Source: Gnetum montanum
Lineage: Eukaryota; Streptophyta; Gnetopsida; Gnetales; Gnetaceae
Assembly: GCA_015680685.1 (NCBI GenBank)
Contig: MNCI01028452.1
Coordinates: forward strand, 1,091,710-1,155,709
Length of the DNA stretch: 64,000 bases
Direction of reading: 5' to 3'
Every line of letters starts with the position of its first letter. The stretch's first letter is position 1. Below are positions 53,880 through 64,000 of this stretch, in pieces. The position numbers and the translations under genes are program-made. Below the pieces are notes generated by a model. The model was not told the DNA's origin. It was given only the letters and a program-made list of their open reading frames with translations, and made no database searches.

Positions 53880-55200
53880 GCCTAAATGGTATGATGACAT
53901 TCTCACCTATCTTCTCACTCAAGAGATGCCACAAGAGCTAGATCATCAAAAGAAACAATAGTTTCTTCACCAAGTGACACACTTCATGGAGATCAATGGG
54001 CACCTCTACAAGGTGTGCACCAATGGCCTGGTTTGTTGGTGTGTCCTTGATGCTGATCAACTACACATTCTCTAGGACACTCATGAGGGTCTTTGTGGGG
54101 ACCACTATGTAGGAAGACACACAACGATTAAGATCCTGATGGTAGGATATTATTGGCCAACACTTTTAGGGATGCTCACCAATTTGTCAGCTCTTGTGAG
54201 CATTGCCAATGTGATGGTGAAATGACCGTTCGAATGAAGGAACCTCAACACTAGATTCAACCACTAGAACCCTTTGACATCTAGGGCATTAACTTCATGG
54301 GTCCTATCACAACCATGTCAAATAGAAAGGTGTACATAATTGTTGCCATTGATTACTACACAAAATGGGTAGAAGTAGTAGCCATCACTAACTGTACATC
54401 TTATATTGCTACTTGGTTTGTATAATAGAATCTTGTAAATAGATTTGGTATGCCACATGCATTCATTTCTGATAATGAAGCCCACTTTATAGGCACTACT
54501 TTTTGGAAGCTCATGCAAAGCTTGGGGGTTGATCATAAATTAACAACACCTTATCATCCCCAAGCCAACAATTAAGCTGAGGTTACAAATAGAGAACTCA
54601 CTAAGATCTTAATAAGAATAGTTAGCAAATATAGGAGGGACTAGAGCATAAAACTCAATGATGCCCTTTGGGCCTACCACTCCACTTGGAAGCTCCCTAT
54701 AGGCTACTCTCCCTATGAGCTGGTGCATGAAAAATTGCCAACTGTTCCTATTCAATTTGAGCTCTGTACACTTTCAATAGCCTATGATCTTAACCTTGAC
54801 TCAAGTTTAGAACAAAAAGAAAGATTAATGAATTTCAACTTGCTAGATGAAAATTGATTGATCGCCATATGATCTAACAAGTTGCACAAGGCATTTAACA
54901 ACAAATGCCATGACCTTAGGAAATTCAAATTTCAACTGGAAGATAAGGTCATCTACTAGAACCCCACACATGTGCCACAATGAACCAAGCTTCAAACACT
55001 ATGGAAAGCTCCTTATATTATTTTTGAAACTTTTTCTTCTGGGGCCATGATGATCTACAAACCTGATAGCCTAGATAAGAAACAACTGGTCAACATGCAA
55101 CAAATTAAACCATTCCATGAGTATAAGAAAGCTAGTGTTTGCAACACCTTGGATGGACAACCATGCTTGATTTTTTGAATCCCCTCCTTCCAACTTAATT
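53880..55200 (+). pseudogene. Integrase of element E
   Basis: Zinc-domain text HEGLCGDHYVGRHTTIKIL (about 54090) and CEHCQCDGEM. The core reads VAIDYYTKWVEVVAIT, then GMPHAFISDNEAHFIG (the usual DNG is DNE). PYHPQAN.., a stop, ..AEVTN carries the E. The C-terminal part FETFSSGAMMIYKPDSLDKK runs into the duplicated block. More than ten stops. Confidence 0.8.
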
Positions 55201-55431
55201 GTGGGGGGGATTTCCATCCATGCTAATCATATAAGTGGCTCCTCAATNAATAGCCTAGATAAGAAACAACTGGTCAACATGCAACAAATTAAACCATTCC
55301 ATGAGTATAAGAAAGCTAGTGTTTGCAACACCTTGGATGGACAATCATGCTTGATTTTTCGAATCCCCTCATTCCAACTTAATCATGGGGGGGATTTCCA
55401 TCCATGCTAATCATATAAGTGGCTCCTCAAT
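55066..55431 (+). repeat. 182-base direct duplication around a single N
   Basis: 55066-55247 and 55250-55431 are the same stretch of integrase C-terminus and flank with about five differences. The N at 55248 lies exactly between the units. This looks like two overlapping contig ends or two alleles joined without merging. Confidence 0.85.
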
Positions 55432-55439
55432 TTTTCATC

Positions 55440-56926
55440 TTTTTATTTTACATGTTTTTATTTTACACCTTATTATTTTTACAACCTTTTGTTTTATGCC
55501 TTATTTATGTTACACCTTTTTATTTTTATTTTATTAATTTTTTCCAATTTTGGTTTTACAACATCGTTAGTATGTTTTATTTTTCTTGAATATTTTACAA
55601 TTTCTTGTATATTTTTCTTTATTTTGGTGTGATTTTCTTATTATGTTCTAATAATAACATGCCTTATTGCCAACTAGGTACAATGTGGTTTGCTTGATGT
55701 GGGCATGCACTATCTAGTTATTTGATTGTTAGTGTCTAGATGCCAAATTTGAATTTTGTTACTGATAACTAAAACATGGTTTCTTTTTCATGAAACTAGA
55801 AATGAGTCCACATCACATACCCATCCACAGACTCTATAATGTTTCCAATTTTCGAAGTGTGAGGTCCCTTTTCATTGATATAACTTTAACGAACTTCTGA
55901 CCTTCCTAGTTTCCAAACTTGAAAAGGATTCAAAGGTTTGAACAGGGTGTGAATTCAAGGTGACTCAATATTCTTTGTAGTCTTCTACTTACTTGGGTAC
56001 ATGGGTGTTTTCATGGATTTCTTACCATTCCATGTCAACCAATAACAGGAAGTTGAATAAGTCTTTGCATGGTTTAGTTCCCATCCATAAAAACAAAAAA
56101 AAATGATGAGAATTCAAATCACATCCCTTAGATAAAATAAATAAGCTACAAGAACTAGTTATGTGACTAGAAAGACATGTTACCCATGCCTAAAGGTCCC
56201 CTATAACTAAATCCCTTTCTCACTTCCTACTTCTCTTTTCTTCTTAAATAAGGAATGGTGGTTGTTCTGTGTGAGCACTCTTGTGTCTCAAGGGGGTGGA
56301 CCGATCTTAGAGTAGCAATGTGAAGTCATTAAACATGGTTTATTTTGGTCTAGACTAAGGATGGATTTTATCAAGTCATTTAACCACAAAATTCACAAGG
56401 GACTTCATGTGACCTCAATCAAGAACTTCATTCCACTTTCTCTCTCCCATCCATCTATGCTTTTCATGCCTCACCTCACTGTCAGTGTTCATGTCCTTGT
56501 TCAACATCTTGGTTTGATGTATCGAAATTCTTAGGTAGTTTCTTCCAGGTTTTCATACTCAACTTTCTATAACCATTGATCACCCATGGGGCCCATGCAA
56601 GGGCAATAAAGGGCATATGCCTACTTTAGGGAGGATCCACTTGCATACATTTTGGTTGGGATAGTTAAGTTCTTTATCCTTAGTCATTCTCACAATCAAA
56701 ATCCTTTTGCATGCCCCATCAATGACATCCAATTGTGTGCTTCTTCATAATGTTTTTCAATGAAATCCTCTTTTTTATTATTGTTAATTCTTTAACTCTC
56801 TTCAAGCATTTAATGATGAGCTACTTATCCATTTCACCCCATTTTTCAGTCTTCCTACTAATGCTATTAAAAGAATCAATTCATTATAATCACAACCTAG
56901 CCAAGTGTAACTGTTGATGAGACAAG
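55440..56926 (+). mobile_element. Post-integrase non-coding region of element E
   Basis: Collinear with D 49071-50510 (landmark AGGGAGGATCCACTTGC at about 56626) but lacking the TATA insert. Low-complexity T-rich start. Confidence 0.65.
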
Positions 56927-56985
56927 GTACCTAAAAGCTATAAGTTCCACATTGCACACTAATCCATGATTTTTTTGTGATTCCA
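56927..56985 (+). other. Intron-like block in element E (acceptor lost)
   Basis: 59 bases: CAAG then GTACCT, branch-like CACTAATCC, a T-rich run, and GTGATTCCA next to ATGG; the AG is now CA. Confidence 0.45.
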
Positions 56986-57110
56986 ATGGAAAGCATGGAT
57001 TGGAAGCAAAACTATCTTCACCAAGGAATTAGCAGCAGCACCATGCGACGAGGCCCATTCATGATCATTAAATCTTCTTCCTAATTCTTCAGCTGCCAAA
57101 GGAGTTGGAT
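56986..57110 (+). pseudogene. ORF3 remnant of element E
   Basis: Text after the block reads, in one frame, WKAWIGSKTIFTKELAAAPC, which matches C and D. It then decays, and the polypurine tract follows 200 bases later, so the long part of ORF3 is deleted. Confidence 0.4.
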
Positions 57111-57304
57111 GTTAGTTCTGGCCAAGGTGTTTAATTCTATTATCATGAACATCCAATTTTGTAAAAGATTGTAAATATGTATACTTGGGCACTTAGAATC
57201 TATCTATTTCATCTCAATTAGTTTGCATGTTAGTCAATAATCCCTTACCTTTCCAATATTTTATAAGGAACTTGTTCCTTCTTTTGTTCACTCAAGAAGA
57301 AGTT

Positions 57305-57324
57305 TTCATTTAGTCATGGGGGTA
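57305..57324 (+). other. Polypurine tract of element E
   Basis: TTTAGTCATGGGGGTA directly precedes TGATGAAGTG; same as in J. Confidence 0.8.
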
Positions 57325-58190
57325 TGATGAAGTGTATTTTGTCTAGTTCCAATATTGGAGCCTTGATATCAGATATTCAATATTGAAGACCAAGACGTGA
57401 TGTCAAATATCCAATATCGTAGGAAGTGCATCAACTTATAAGTATAATACTTGGGTGCATGGTTTAGAAGTAACATTTGTCAAAGTGTAGCAAAGCTCTT
57501 GAAATTTTTCTTTCCCAGAGTTAGAATATTTTCCCAAGAGCCCACAACAAGAGTCATTAAGTGTACAAATCTTTATTTGAGCATTGTTTTACCTTAGCAC
57601 AACAGTCTGTGTAACAATAAAGATGAGCTTTTTGATAAACCTTGTAGCACTTTGGCTAGATTAAATATTTTCTTCATGGATTTAATATTTTATGTAATTT
57701 CCTTTCATGCTTTAAGTAATTAAGCTAAATTAAGCTACATTAAATAGTAATTAATTAAGCACATAAGTACGACTACTTCAAGCATGTGCATGACACTTGA
57801 TAATCCCAATAATGCTTAACATTTGGTAATCCAGCAACGTTATACATGTTTAGGATGTGTACGAAAAGTGGGACCAAATTCTCCTGTTAGGATCAGTTAG
57901 ACATTGGTTACTTAGTTAGGTTAAATTAGCAATTAAAATACTTCACTTCTTTCATCCTTTATTTTAAGCACCCAAAACATAAAACATAAAAATCATATGC
58001 CTCAATTACACTTAACCATACATCTGCATATCACAAGTTTAATTGGGAAGACAACAAATGATTGTTAGGGCAAGTTCACTTCCTAGAGGCTAGTGTACCA
58101 AAATACATAGAGTTCACCAAATTCGACCGAATCACCCATGAACACTTAATGATTTATATGGTTGAGCATAGGGGTATTCATCACTCATCA
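57325..58190 (+). repeat. LTR of element E, bordered by both a polypurine tract and a primer-binding site
   Basis: 866 bases, TGATGAAGTGTATTTTG to CACTCATCA. The U3 holds degenerate ATATC/ATATTGG repeats (57345-57420). It has a polypurine tract on its left and a primer site on its right, so it serves as 3' LTR of E and 5' LTR of a second, truncated unit. Confidence 0.82.
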
Positions 58191-58210
58191 TTAACACCAT
58201 TGCTAGGGAC
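58191..58210 (+). other. Primer-binding-site remnant after the E LTR
   Basis: TTAACACCATTGCTAGGGAC aligns with TTGGCGTCGTTGTTAGGGAC of C, including the two bases between LTR and site. Homology to any internal region stops shortly after. Confidence 0.7.
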
Positions 58211-59500
58211 TCCTTTTTATTTAAAAAAGTTTTAAACAAGAGGTCATGGGTTTGACCCAAGGTCTCAACTTACTTTTATTTTAAAAAAAATTTATAAAAT
58301 ATTTTTTAAAATAATAAAATAACATAACATAAAATTAGAAAAAACATTTTGCAGGCCACGTTAGGCCTAATAGCAACCACATAGGCCTTGCAAGTCGTGT
58401 CAACCTTGCAAGGGTTGTGCCATCCCTATTCTGGTCAACACCATTACTCTTGTCACAGTGCCACTTGCCTCCACATGTAGCCAAAACCAAAACCCTTACT
58501 TCCTACATCATCCATCACCACTAGCTGATTTGCTATCACATCACTCCTACTACACTGTTCATCATTCACCATGCATCTATTTCGTCAATCAAGCCCCTAC
58601 ATGGGCTACGTTGGTCCTTGCATAGGCCCTCACACAAACCATGCTACCAGATACAAACACCACTGCCACGCACCTCACCTAGCTAGGATGCTGGCACTGC
58701 CTGCCTATTGTCTACGATGAAATCCTCACCATGAAACCTTGGTTGCTTTCAGAGCTATAGATCATTGCCTTGAGAGCTACCAAACATCACCTCCCACACC
58801 GCGAAACATTGCCTTCCATACCACCAAAAATCATCTCCCATTCCACAAAATTTTGTCTCTTGCACCACAGAACACTACCTCCCCTACCGTCGATCATTGC
58901 CTCTCGTGTCATTGATCACTACCTCCCCTACCACTAATCACTACCTCCCCTACCACCCATCATCGCCTCTCCTACCGTAGATTATAATCATCCCCTCTGG
59001 CACTAAAAAACCCTCATTGTCAATTCATTTTAGGGCCATGTTGGCCTCGTTTGGGGTTGCACTAGCCATGTGGAGGGCCACATGAGCCTCGAGAGGGTTG
59101 CCTGGGCTCCCAGAAGGACTATGCGAGCCCTTAAAAGGGTAGTGTAGGCCCATGACAAGGCAGCATAGCCCTACAAATACCTTCTGTACACTCTTCCACC
59201 CACTACTTTTCGTGTTTGCTACCAACATTATTTTCACTACCCTTGTTGTTGCTACTAGTACAAGCGTCTCCTCCTCCACTAGTGCCCACCACTAAGGGTA
59301 GGTCTCCAATGCATGTCACCATTTATCGTCCTAGTCATCAACCTACTCTCGACATTGCCTAGCAGCCACCTAGGCCAGTGTCGATGTGCCACTAAGGGCA
59401 TTACTATTGTTGATATAAAACAAAAAAAATTTCGTTACCTAACAAAAAATTTTGACTTGCCCATCAACTAACGGAAAAATTGAAATTTCCACCAATTAAC
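58211..59500. other. Unassigned region with C-rich degenerate minisatellite
   Basis: AT-rich start, then GC-richer text. At about 58780-58985 units such as CACTACCTCCCCTACC and CATCGCCTCTCCTACC repeat with an irregular period of about 17-20 bases. An 84-codon minus-strand frame (59025-59279) shows no known motif. No gene is supported. Confidence 0.4.
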
Positions 59501-59512
59501 ATAAAATTCAAA

Positions 59513-59840
59513 ATTTCATCATTAAATGATTAATTTTAAAAAAACACGTGAAAATCATAATGCCCCTTGTTCTCAAACTTACTTGGGTATGCATTTTGAT
59601 GCTCTTGTGTTTCCCGATCATATAGGTTCAATAGATTGTTTATTCCATTTTATCTTGGCAAGTGTTTATGTTAATTTACTTTAAAAAATACATGTCTCAA
59701 CCAACTTGATTCATTCCATTGTTGTGCAAAGTGGATGACTTTCTTTTGTTCATCTTCTTTATCAAAAGCAATAACAACTTTGACATTCATAATTTTGAAT
59801 TTTCACGTGTTTTTTAAAATTAATCGTTTAATGACGAAAT
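59513..59840. repeat. Inverted repeat pair with 220-base spacer
   Basis: The left arm 59513-59563 (TTTCATCATTAAATGATTAA, then AACACGTGAAAAT) is the reverse complement of the right arm 59786-59840 with few mismatches over about 46 bases. It could be a MITE-type element or a foldback. No target duplication is clear. The right arm ends 4-5 bases before the duplicated segment begins. Confidence 0.55.
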
Positions 59841-59849
59841 ATTTTCCTA

Positions 59850-61561
59850 TAAGTAGCACTAAATAATATTTCATCCATAATGCCAATATATTTGCTCCAA
59901 GTGAATGCACACCTTTTATATTTATGTCTTCATATTACAATGGACAAGGAATAAAATTTAGAAAGGCAAGAGAAGCATGCATGGAAAACAACAGTCCATG
60001 AGAATTCCAAAATATTTTACAATCAAGATTTATCACCAAACTTGGAATTAGTTATCCTTCTCATCATGTAATCACACTTATTTCACAAACATTGTTATAT
60101 AATACATTGAATCTAAAAAAATGGAAATTTGGATAATTTTCAAAAAAGTAGATAAACTAAAATTTAACTCCTTTTTGACAAGATTCTCTTGGCTAAATTA
60201 TAGATATATATTATAAATATACAACTAAGCTAGTTTTATCTTAACTATTGATGTGAATGGAGGTAGTTTTTTCAAAAGAGTTGGATTACGTTTTGTGTGA
60301 ACAAAACATGACTCTAGGTTGGCTGAGAAAGGGTAAGGGAGGGGTGTTGGTTCACCTTTAAGTGCAGATTATATGATAGAATTAATTGGAATATAGTTTG
60401 TGGGGCAAGGAAGTACTTATAATTAAAATTGGAAAGCTTTTTATGACAAAACACACTCTAACCTAGTAACCTTCAATTCAACCTTATTTGTTGCACTTTA
60501 AAACATACCTTTGCCTAATACTAGGTTAAGACTTTAGATCTTTGACAATAATTTTTAGAATGGGTAAAGACTTTAGATCTTCTTGTTTCTAATGGGCTCA
60601 CTAGGTTTCACCATTTGCATCCTTTGCATTTACAAGACCTTAAAGTAACTCATGTATGGAATTGCTTTATCTTGATATTACTAAATACATTATAACATCT
60701 ATAATTGAAGAGGAGGTGATAAGATCTTATCATCATTATATAGAATTTATTTTCTAAACTAGTATACAAACTAACACACATAAAATACAACATTTTCATT
60801 AAGAAAGATTATTTGTAGAAGTAAATGATAAATATAAGAAAGTAAGACAAAATCATTAAGTTTCACACAAACATAGTAAAAATTTGAAGTAAATATTTTT
60901 TAAGGAAGCTAAACCCTCACAAACATAAAGCTTATAAAAACTAGTTTGATGATTCTATCTAAGCTAGAAAAGATATAAAAATGCTCATAGAAAATAAAGA
61001 GATCATTTATCATGAGGTATAAGTGTCTTGCTAAAAATAAAAATAAAAAATTTTCTCAGAGTACAAGAAGAACATTTTGTTCACATAATCAAAAAAGAGC
61101 TTAAACATTTTTAGACATCCTTCTAATGTAAAGTTTCTACACAACTAAACTATTATTCTAATGATGTTTGTGCATTTTATAATAATCTTTTTCTAGATAA
61201 GATGATATTTTTCATTACAATTTTTGTCAAGATCTTTTGCATTTTGTCCTAGAAAAAAATTAGCTATGGCATTAACAAATTAGCATATGAAAAACTGATA
61301 GATTCAAAGGCTCATATGGTAAATTTCTTGGAATGTATATTCACATAGAAATTTAGAAAAAATTAAATGTTATTACTAATAATGGTCTTGGTGAATGGTG
61401 GAAGATCAATAAGGTCCACCAATAAGGTAATACTTCTTTATAAGAAAGGTGACACAAATAATCCAAACAACTATCATATGATAGTTGTAAATAGTATTTA
61501 TGCATAGTTATTGACTACTATTCTTGAAATAAGAATAAGCAATTGGGTAGAAATAAATAGT
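59850..61561 (+). pseudogene. LINE-type retrotransposon remnant, upstream part (copy 2)
   Basis: Contains LLYKKGDTNNPNNYHMIVVN near 61440-61495, then LLTTILEIRISNWVEIN near 61510. These fit LINE RT (KKGD..NP.NYRPI..., then AK.L...LE.RI..WVE). In copy 1 this RT stretch is broken twice by LTR insertions; here it is continuous up to LTR K. Confidence 0.65.
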
Positions 61562-62388
61562 TGATGATATTGAAGCCCAATATATGATGTCATAGATATA
61601 ATGTAGTAGGTCATGATCATGCCTATGAATATAAGCCCACCACCATATCAAATCTAACTTTTTGTTAACCTTTAGTGAAACTCTTACAGTTTGTTGCTAT
61701 AGACTTAGTGATAGTTATGAATAGTTGTAGTGTGATGATCAATAATTATATGAAATCTTTATTCAAGTAAGTTGTACTCAGATGCATTCTATGGTCGAGA
61801 ATAAAGATCAAAATTATTTCTCTTCATTATAGTATCATACTTAGATTAGATTTACTTTCTTATGCAATTTACATTCATATATCTCCTACATTCATATATC
61901 ATTTACTTTTCAATGTTTCTTAGAATACTTAATGGAATAAGTATGATCAATTTTAAGCACAAAAATATAATCATTTGGTAAACCAGTAGTGGCTAAGCTC
62001 GATTTACTTAGTAGCTAGTTACTTGGTAATCCCAGTAACAGTCATATTAGCCTAGGGCATGTCTAGTAAGTCGAGAACATATGCTTATTACCATTAGGCT
62101 AGAATAACTTTAAGTTAATGTTATTCTTAGCTAATATCATTTATATTCACTTCACTATATCTTGCATTAGTACTCTATGAGCTATACAACATCATTCGAT
62201 CATATACCTCACTTAGAGTTGAACCATACATTTCAAACCTCATTAACTCTACTGAAAAGACAACGATCATGAACTTATCATTAACTTGCTAGTATACTTA
62301 CATTGTCCTAGCAATATATTACAATTTGGTCACACATGTGCACTTATGACTTGTATAATTAAGTGCTAGGAACTCTCACCACTCATTA
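61562..62388 (+). repeat. LTR K, second copy
   Basis: Matches 22975-23787 throughout (TGATGATATTGAAGCCC to CACCACTCATTA) at the same point of the LINE remnant. Confidence 0.75.
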
Positions 62389-62559
62389 ATAACATAAGAG
62401 TCACTTATCGAACAAGTTTAAACAAAACCATTCTACCATTGATCATCTTGTCACTCTTAAGTAGAACATTGACCTTGCAAACAAGCCTATGAAAAAATTA
62501 TTTATTTGTTTTTTAGATTTTATAAAATCTTATGATTTAATGAGCCAAAAAAACTTATT
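62389..62559 (+). pseudogene. LINE-type RT fragment, downstream part (copy 2)
   Basis: STIDHLVTLK and KKLFICFLDFIKSYDLM-like text, the counterpart of 23788-23958. Confidence 0.6.
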
Positions 62560-63121
62560 TGAAGAGCGATAGTCTAGTCCCTATGCCTAACCATATAAAT
62601 TATAAGCATTACATGTAACCTAATCATAATTTGTGAACTAGATAGTAGATTTTTAGGTTTCACAAGTCCGTGGGTTTCCAACTACACTTGTGTTGGCCCT
62701 TGGTTCGTATGGTTAACTACAGTTGAGGCATATGATGTTTGATGCGTGGTAATTAGAAAATAATATTCAAATATATAAATTTATATAATCAATTTAAGGA
62801 TAAGAAGTAATGTCTAAACTAGCCTAAGTGATGAGTATCCATTCCCAATTTGTCATACACGTCTTGAACTTATGTGATCTTCGTTGGATTACCAAGTGAA
62901 AACCCTACTAGAATTACCAAGTGAAACACGTTTATGCTTAGAATTGGTTGTACTTATTTTATATGTTTTATATATGTTTTTAATGTAAAATATTAACTAA
63001 TTATATATAAAAATAAACATTAATCTATGAACATAAGGAAAATAAATAACATATAAGGTAAAATTTAGTCTAACTTGGAGTGTTATAATGGAGAAAAGTA
63101 ATCTCGATCTTTATTGCCATC
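62560..63121 (-). repeat. LTR G, second copy
   Basis: Counterpart of 23959-24535, again cut by the F LTR after ATCTTTATTGCCAT. Confidence 0.62.
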
Positions 63122-64000
63122 TAATGAGCAATGGGTAGTCCCTGTGCCTAACCATATGAATCACAAGTGTTCACATGTGATTCGATCAAATTCTATGGAC
63201 TTATTTACCTAAGTGGTTGATATTTCTAAATGGTGAATTATGTAGTTGTATGTCATTGTCTTCCTAATCCACACTTGTGTTAATCTATGTGTATGGTTAA
63301 GTGTAGTTGATGTATAAGATATTTATTTCTGTATGTTTTATTATTTTTCTCCTACTTACTAAATGATTAAATAAATAAATATTTAATACTTAAATTAACT
63401 ATTTCATTGACTAACTAGCCTAATGTAGACTATCAATTCCCACATTCCATACACATCCTAAATGTATATCAACATTGCTAGGTTACCAAGTGTATACTAC
63501 TGGGTGCACCAAGTATCCACTACTAGGATTACCATGCATTAATATATCATGCTTGAAGTGGTCATACTTATGTTGCTTACGAATAATAATATTAATTAAT
63601 TAAGAATAAGAATGTGAATTACAAGCAAAGTAAATTGCAAAAAAGTAGAATTATGTTAATATAAGTGTTGGAGTGAATAGAGAAAATCTTGATTTTCTTA
63701 TCATCCATCCAAATGTGTCCAAGTACATATACACTTAAATAAACTATTGTACAATCTCTTGAATCTACATTGTAGGCATTCAGAGAGAGATTATTCTAAC
63801 CTCTATGGAAGAAAGCTACAAGAGTTCAGCTAAGAATATGATCAAAATATGTCCTAAATGCAAGAGGCATTTGTATTTAATACACAATGCCTACATCAGC
63901 GTTGATGTACCTGCATCAATGCATCATAGCATATGTCGATGGGGACACATCGATGGGGCTACATCAACATTGATGCAGCCTATCTTATTGATGATTCATC
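63122..64000 (-). repeat. F-type LTR, second copy, cut by the window edge
   Basis: TAATGAGCAATGGGTAG to GATGATTCATC; one more base would complete TCATCA. ATCGATG-type U3 repeats at 63895-63980, with an extra CATCAACGTTGATGTA-like unit compared with copy 1. A polypurine tract and F internal DNA are expected just beyond 64000. Confidence 0.75.

Larger units (their letters stand above)
52555..58190 (+). mobile_element. Element E, 5'-truncated gypsy element with 3' LTR
   Basis: Starts inside RT, continues through RNase H, integrase, non-coding region, intron-like block, a short ORF3 remnant and a polypurine tract to a complete LTR (57325-58190). gag and protease are missing. A primer-binding-site-like sequence follows the LTR. 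Confidence 0.85.
59845..64000. other. Duplicated segment, copy 2
   Basis: Starts CCTATAAGTAGCACTAAATA, like 14348. It keeps uninterrupted target sites where copy 1 has the solo LTR (AGTAT at 61493-61497) and element B (61523-61545). It continues past the right edge. Confidence 0.87.

Overview
The window reads as a piece of a large, repeat-dense plant nuclear genome. It holds cellulose synthase, cytochrome P450 and egg-cell-protein homologies, plant-type Ty3/gypsy LTR retrotransposons, a Helitron and a LINE. There are no operons and no long open frames outside transposon debris. A gymnosperm or other giant plant genome is plausible from this density, but that is inference. Only one gene looks intact: a small intronless EC1-like (egg cell-secreted, six-cysteine) gene at 13377-13727.

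Almost everything else belongs to one related group of gypsy-type elements, whose LTRs start TGATGA and mostly end TCATCA. I could bound these copies. J (+): its 3' end and 3' LTR, 1-1533. A (-): 1761-7447, target-site duplication (TSD) CCTAT. A solo LTR (+): 15989-17014, TSD AGTAT. B (-): 17058-22943, TSD AAGAA. C (-): 29167-39185, TSD GCTAT. L (-): a fragment, about 40600-42235. D (+): about 44550-52200. E (+): 52555-58190. F (-): 3' LTR and internal part, 24536-28130. C, D and E keep decayed protease, reverse transcriptase (RT), RNase H and integrase (IN). A and B keep gag but have lost pol at the same junction, so they are a non-autonomous lineage.

Layout: 1-1533 J; 1534-1760 and 7453-11560 a Helitron Rep/helicase pseudogene on the minus strand, split by A inside its P-loop; 11570-13376 AT-rich DNA, an 11-copy short-repeat array and a promoter-proximal three-copy repeat; 13377-13727 the EC1-like gene; 14348-25379 copy 1 of a duplicated segment (LINE remnant plus nested LTR insertions); 25380-28130 the third ORF of F; 28745-29166 and 39191-39420 a cellulose synthase pseudogene split by C; 39579-39880 a P450 fragment; 40600-58211 L, D and E; 58212-59844 unassigned low-complexity DNA and an inverted repeat; 59845-64000 copy 2 of the duplicated segment. 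Copy 2 preserves the empty sites of both the solo LTR and element B.

The most unusual signal is in the retroelements. Downstream of integrase, before the 3' LTR, they carry a third ORF (ORF3) with a basic start and, in F, a coiled-coil tail. Its ATG sits directly after an intron-like block of 59-63 bases in six copies (J, A, B, D, E, L) and a shortened one in C. The block has a GTA donor, a CTAA-type branch site and an AG acceptor, some of them now mutated. A second theme is that the LTRs share a TATA box but carry different short-repeat arrays upstream of it (GATATC, GTTGAC or ATCGATG types). Assembly caveats: a 470-base N gap at 19880-20349, and single-N joins at 895, 7106 and 55248 next to missing or duplicated sequence.
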